A stretch of 36,957 nt of DNA, taken from assembly GCA_030430245.1 (NCBI GenBank), contig JAUIFY010000023.1:1-36957 (forward strand), read 5' to 3'. Positions 33,424 through 36,957 of this stretch are shown piece by piece. The notes beneath the pieces are model-generated. The model was given only the letters and a program-made list of their open reading frames with translations, searched no databases and was not told where the DNA came from. Source of the DNA: a bacterium (GTDB taxonomy: Bacteria > Desulfobacterota > Binatia > UBA12015). Both the position numbers and the translations under genes were made by a program. The stretch's first letter is position 1; every line of letters begins with the position of its first letter.

Positions 33424-36400
33424 ATGCGGCTTCGAGAGCTCCTCCTGGCGCTTTGCGCGCTCCTTCTCCCGGTCGAGGTGGGCGCGCGGTTCGTGAACTT
33501 CGAGAGCGGCCCGGTCCGGCCGCTGGCTCTGTCGCCGGACCGGACGCGGTTGTTCGCGTTGAACACCCCGGACGGCCGTCTGGAGATCTTCGATCTCGTC
33601 GGAGGGCTTCCGGTCCACGCGGAGTCGGTCTCCGTCGGGCTCGAGCCGGTGGCCCTGGCGGTGCGGGGAGCGGGTGAGGTGTGGGTGGTGAACCACCTCT
33701 CCGACTCGATCAGCATCGTCGACGTCGCCCGGGCCCCGGCGCGGGTCGTCCGAACTCTCCTCACGTGTGATGAGCCGAGGGACATCGTGTTCGCCGGTCC
33801 CGACCGCGCGTTCGTCACGGTCGCCCGGCGGGGGCAGAGCTGTGCGCGCAATCCGCGACTCTCGAACTCGGGGACGTCCCGCGCGATCGTCGAGATCTGG
33901 GATCCGAACGAGCTCGGCCCGCTTCCGGGGGGAGAGCCGATCCGGACGGTGCAGCTGTTCGGAGACACGCCGCGCGCTCTGGCGACGGACGGTTCGACGG
34001 TGTGGGCCGCCGTCTTCCATTCGGGGAATCAGACGGTGCCGCTCGGCGAGGGAATCGTTTGCAACGGCGGTGCGCTGGCCGCTCCGTGTACCGCGTCCGG
34101 CTTCGCGATGCCCGGAGGTCTTCCGGCGCCGAACACGGACCACGACGGCGTGCCCCAGCCCGAGGTCGGCCTCATCGTGAAGTTCGATCCTTCGAGCGGT
34201 GCGTGGCGCGACGAGTTGGGGCGTGATTGGTCGAACGCCGTGCGCTTCGATCTTCCCGATCTGGACGTGTTCGCGATCGACGCGACGACGATGCGAGAGA
34301 CTGCTTCGTGGGCGTCGGTCGGCACGGTTCTCTTCAACATGGTGGCCAATCCCGCGACCGGCCGCGTCTACGTGTCGAACACCGAGGCGCGGAACGAGGT
34401 GCGCTTCGAAGGCTTTGGCCACGCGTTCGGGAACTCGACGGTGAACGGGCACTTGCACGAGTCGCGCATCACCGTTCTCGACGGTGCGTCGGTGCTACCG
34501 CGGCACTTGAACAAGCACATCGACTACGACGTCGTCCCCTCGCCGCCGGGAACGAAGGACCATTCGCTCGCGACGCCCCTCGAGATGGTGGTGTCCCCGG
34601 ACGGGGCGACGCTCTACGTCGCGGCGTTCGGCTCCAGCAAGGTCGGCGTCTTCGACACGGCCGCGCTGGAGTCGGACGCCTTCGTGCCGTCCGCCGCCTC
34701 GCACGTCCCGGTCTCGGGCGGTGGACCGTCCGGGCTGGTTCTCGACGAGGCGGCCGATCGACTCTACGTGCTCACGCGCTTCGACGGCGCGATCTCGGTG
34801 GTCGACACGGTGTCCCTGACGGAGGTGGCGCACGTTCCGCTCTCGTACGACCCAGAGCCCGACTTCATACGGGAGGGGCGGCGCTTTCTCTACGACGCCT
34901 TCGAGACGTCCTCGAACGGAGAGGCCTCGTGTGCGGCGTGTCACGTTTTCGGCGATCTCGATTCGCTGGCGTGGGACCTCGGCGACCCCGACGTGTCCGT
35001 CGGCCCGGATCCGCTGCCGCGGCGGATCGGGGTGCTCCCGCCGGCGTTTCCCGACTTCCATGGCTTGAAGGGGCCGATGACCACGCAGACCCTGCGCGGA
35101 ATGGACGGCCACGGGGCCATGCACTGGCGCGGCGATCGGAACGGGGGCCTCGATCCGGACAGCGATCCGTTCGACGAGACGCGCGCGTTCGAGAAGTTCA
35201 ACCCGGCGTTCCCGGGGCTCGTCGGACGAGAGGCCGAGCTACCGGCCGCCGACATGCGGGCGTTCGCCGACTTCATCTTGACGGTGATGCCTCCGCCGAA
35301 TCCGATCCGGGCGCTCGACGGCTCGCTCACGGCGAATCAGCAGGCCGGTCGGGACCTGTTCTTCGGTCGCATCACCGACACCGTGTTCAACTGCAACGGG
35401 TGTCACACTCTCGATTCCGCCGCTGGCTTCTTCGGAACGGACGGATTCTCGACGTTCGAGGGTGAGACGCAGATGTTCAAGATCCCGCACCTGCGCAATG
35501 CGTATCAGAAGGTCGGCATGTTCGGTGGACTCGGGCCGGGGTCGGACGATCACATGGGGCCACAGGTACGGGGCACTGGCTATCTCCACGACGGTTCGGT
35601 CGACACGATCCGCAACTTCCTCCGCGCGAGCGTCTTCGACGTGAGCGGGAGCGAGCGGCGTGAGCTCGAAGCGTTCATGTTCGCGTTCGACTCGAACTTC
35701 GCCCCCATCGTCGGGCAGCAGGTCACGCGCGACGGCGAGAGCGATGCCACCGTCGATGCACGACTCGATCTCTTGCTGGCCCGTGCGGCGGCGGAAGAGT
35801 GCGAGGTGGTCGTCCGCGGCGTGCTCGACGGTGAGGCGCGCGGCGGCGTCGCGAACGGCGACGGCACGTTCCAGATGGATCGCGCTGACGACGTCCGAAC
35901 CGACGCGGCGCTGCGGCTCGCGTCGACGGCGCCCGGCCAGGCCCTCACCTACACCTGCGTACCGCCCGGCTCCGGGCGCCGCATCGGCGTCGACCGGGAC
36001 GAGGACGACCGGCTCGATCGCGACGAGCGCGATGCAGGAACCGATCCGAACGATTCGACGAGCTTCCAGAGCCCGCTCGAGCTCACCCGCGCCACGGTGT
36101 GGCCGAGCCGCAGCAAGCTCGGACGCTTCCGCATGCAGGGGGTCGCGGATCTCGAGCCCCTCGCCGGATTCTCCCTCACGGTGGAGGACGGGTTCGACTT
36201 CCATCTCACCCTCGAGCTCGACGGCGATGGCTGCGACGTCTCCCGCACCGGTAGGATCCGCTGCACCGTCCGCGATCCGGGCACGAAGAAGAAGAAGCTG
36301 ACCGCGCGCTTCACGCCGGGCGACGGCGGGATGGAGTTCAAGATCTTCTCGAACAAGCACGACATCGAAGGCCCTCTCGGGGGGCCGATCCGACTGCGCC

Positions 36401-36480
36401 TCGAGAACGCGTCCGGTCAGGTGCTGGTGGGCGAGAATCGCGACTGCATCAACCACGCGGCAAAGCTCGTCTGCCGCTAG
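33424..36480 (+). CDS. Secreted beta-propeller/di-haem cytochrome c fusion protein
   Basis: 1018 residues from ATG 33424, which begins a signal peptide (RELLLALCALLLPVEVGA). Residues about 25-480 are YVTN-type beta-propeller repeats such as LALSPDRTRLFALNTPDGRL, VNHLSDSISIVDV, and LYVAAFGSSKVGVFDTAAL. Residues about 490-790 hold two c-type haem sites, Cys503-Cys506-His507 (CAACH) and Cys657-Cys660-His661 (CNGCH), with KGPMTTQTLRGM and FKIPHLRNAY, resembling the MauG/di-haem peroxidase family. An Asp-rich calcium-binding-like stretch (about 857-876) precedes a beta-rich C-terminal domain with Cys pairs of unknown type. Periplasmic or surface redox function is likely; the substrate is unknown. 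ATG 33325 is in frame but would bury the signal peptide. Confidence 0.88.
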   Translation: MRLRELLLALCALLLPVEVGARFVNFESGPVRPLALSPDRTRLFALNTPDGRLEIFDLVGGLPVHAESVSVGLEPVALAVRGAGEVWVVNHLSDSISIVDVARAPARVVRTLLTCDEPRDIVFAGPDRAFVTVARRGQSCARNPRLSNSGTSRAIVEIWDPNELGPLPGGEPIRTVQLFGDTPRALATDGSTVWAAVFHSGNQTVPLGEGIVCNGGALAAPCTASGFAMPGGLPAPNTDHDGVPQPEVGLIVKFDPSSGAWRDELGRDWSNAVRFDLPDLDVFAIDATTMRETASWASVGTVLFNMVANPATGRVYVSNTEARNEVRFEGFGHAFGNSTVNGHLHESRITVLDGASVLPRHLNKHIDYDVVPSPPGTKDHSLATPLEMVVSPDGATLYVAAFGSSKVGVFDTAALESDAFVPSAASHVPVSGGGPSGLVLDEAADRLYVLTRFDGAISVVDTVSLTEVAHVPLSYDPEPDFIREGRRFLYDAFETSSNGEASCAACHVFGDLDSLAWDLGDPDVSVGPDPLPRRIGVLPPAFPDFHGLKGPMTTQTLRGMDGHGAMHWRGDRNGGLDPDSDPFDETRAFEKFNPAFPGLVGREAELPAADMRAFADFILTVMPPPNPIRALDGSLTANQQAGRDLFFGRITDTVFNCNGCHTLDSAAGFFGTDGFSTFEGETQMFKIPHLRNAYQKVGMFGGLGPGSDDHMGPQVRGTGYLHDGSVDTIRNFLRASVFDVSGSERRELEAFMFAFDSNFAPIVGQQVTRDGESDATVDARLDLLLARAAAEECEVVVRGVLDGEARGGVANGDGTFQMDRADDVRTDAALRLASTAPGQALTYTCVPPGSGRRIGVDRDEDDRLDRDERDAGTDPNDSTSFQSPLELTRATVWPSRSKLGRFRMQGVADLEPLAGFSLTVEDGFDFHLTLELDGDGCDVSRTGRIRCTVRDPGTKKKKLTARFTPGDGGMEFKIFSNKHDIEGPLGGPIRLRLENASGQVLVGENRDCINHAAKLVCR

Positions 36481-36490
36481 GTCGTCGCCT

Positions 36491-36957
36491 TCACGAACCC
36501 GCGCCGTCGTCGACCATTCGTTCGAGCCACCACTGGTTGAACTGCCAGATCGATCGCTCCAGGGGATTCAGGCGTCCCGGTACGAAGGACCGGGCCGACA
36601 GTCCCGACCAGACGGCCTCGCAGGCGGCGATGTCCTGTCGGTGGATGACGTCGAGGAGCGCCCGGTAGGCCTCGAGCCCTTCGGCGAAGCGCCGATCCTC
36701 CAGGGTCGCCCGCGGGGCGCAGAGATGGATTCGCAGCTCGAATCGGTCGTGGCTCGCCGGAACGAGCTGGTACCAGGTGAGCGTCGCGGGGCCCGGCGCG
36801 AAGAGGTGGAACGGGAAGACGACGGCGGCGAGCAGGCTCTCTTCCTGCCACGGCTCCAGCACTCCATGCGTGGGGAGGTCGCCGATCTCGGGGGCGCGCC
36901 CTTCCGTGGTCGGCATGATGAGGAGCGAGTAGGGGCCGTCGTTGTCTGGCACGTGCG
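36491..36957 (-). CDS. Rieske-type ring-hydroxylating oxygenase alpha subunit, C-terminal part only
   Basis: The last 155 residues of a longer protein running off the right edge; the frame is open to the last base. The C-terminal pattern IHRQDIAACEAVWSGL, SARSFVPGRLNPLE and FNQWWLERM matches the end of the catalytic SRPBCC domain of Rieske oxygenases, and the preceding VVFPFHLFAPGPATLTWYQL fits its beta sheet. The Rieske centre and iron ligands would be outside the window. A GTG at 36952 exists but is inside the domain, so it is not the true start. Convergent with the cytochrome gene, 10 bases apart. Confidence 0.72.
   Translation of the reverse strand, partial: HVPDNDGPYSLLIMPTTEGRAPEIGDLPTHGVLEPWQEESLLAAVVFPFHLFAPGPATLTWYQLVPASHDRFELRIHLCAPRATLEDRRFAEGLEAYRALLDVIHRQDIAACEAVWSGLSARSFVPGRLNPLERSIWQFNQWWLERMVDDGAGS

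Overview
The window is about 37 kb of GC-rich (by eye roughly two-thirds G+C) bacterial chromosome, almost completely coding, with short gaps and many 1-11 base gene overlaps. The run pyrG-kdsA-kdsD-lptC-lptA-lptB-rpoN-hpf-ptsN-hprK-rapZ-EIIA(Man)-ptsH is the order known from deltaproteobacteria-like Gram-negatives. Kdo synthesis, LPS export, LexA, MltG and HemW all fit a Gram-negative with LPS. The exact phylum (Myxococcota, Desulfobacterota or Binatota-like) is inference. No insertion sequence, CRISPR array, phage gene or plasmid function was seen.

Layout. 1-2744 (minus): a coupled trio of a secreted tetratricopeptide-like protein, a secreted protein of unknown function with an Asp-Val repeat near its C-terminus, and an Lgt-family membrane protein cut by the left edge. 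2745-3099 is the only gap over 300 bases; it holds a good promoter for the plus-strand genes. 3100-14717 (plus): kdsB (broken by a one-base frameshift in a G run), pyrG, kdsA, kdsD, the Lpt genes, sigma-54, hibernation factor, and a regulatory phosphotransferase set (EIIA-Ntr, HPr kinase, RapZ, EIIA-Man, HPr) with no enzyme I or sugar permease in view. 14760-17632 (minus): hemW, lexA, mltG. 17773-19194 (plus): an M23 peptidase that seems to start at CTG.

19239-20868 (plus): a cobalt-type nitrile hydratase operon (beta, alpha, accessory protein), followed by a biotin-dependent acyl-CoA carboxyltransferase and a small secreted protein. 22778-25287 (minus): a DUF1015 protein and an enolase-superfamily dehydratase with a changed metal-ligand motif. 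25361-26506 (plus): a phytanoyl-CoA dioxygenase-like enzyme whose 3' end lies antisense to tsaC. 26380-30945 (minus): tightly packed alr-purH-purD-tsaC. 30998-32646 (plus): thiS-thiG-thiE, the last apparently starting at CTG. 32689-36480 (plus): DksA, tRNA-Ala(CGC), and a large secreted beta-propeller/di-haem cytochrome protein. The right edge cuts a Rieske-type oxygenase on the minus strand.

How the genes work together. KdsD, KdsA and KdsB supply activated Kdo for lipid A-core (KdsC is not here), PyrG supplies the CTP that KdsB uses, and LptC/A/B form part of the LPS transport bridge. The downstream sigma-54/PTS block is regulatory. The most unusual items are the Lgt homologue lacking three canonical motif residues beside a secreted Cys-containing protein, the enolase-superfamily protein with Gly in place of the metal-binding Asp, the two apparent CTG starts, a repeated pattern of -10-like boxes 5-9 bases before start codons (possible leaderless transcripts), and the long antisense overlap of the dioxygenase with tsaC.
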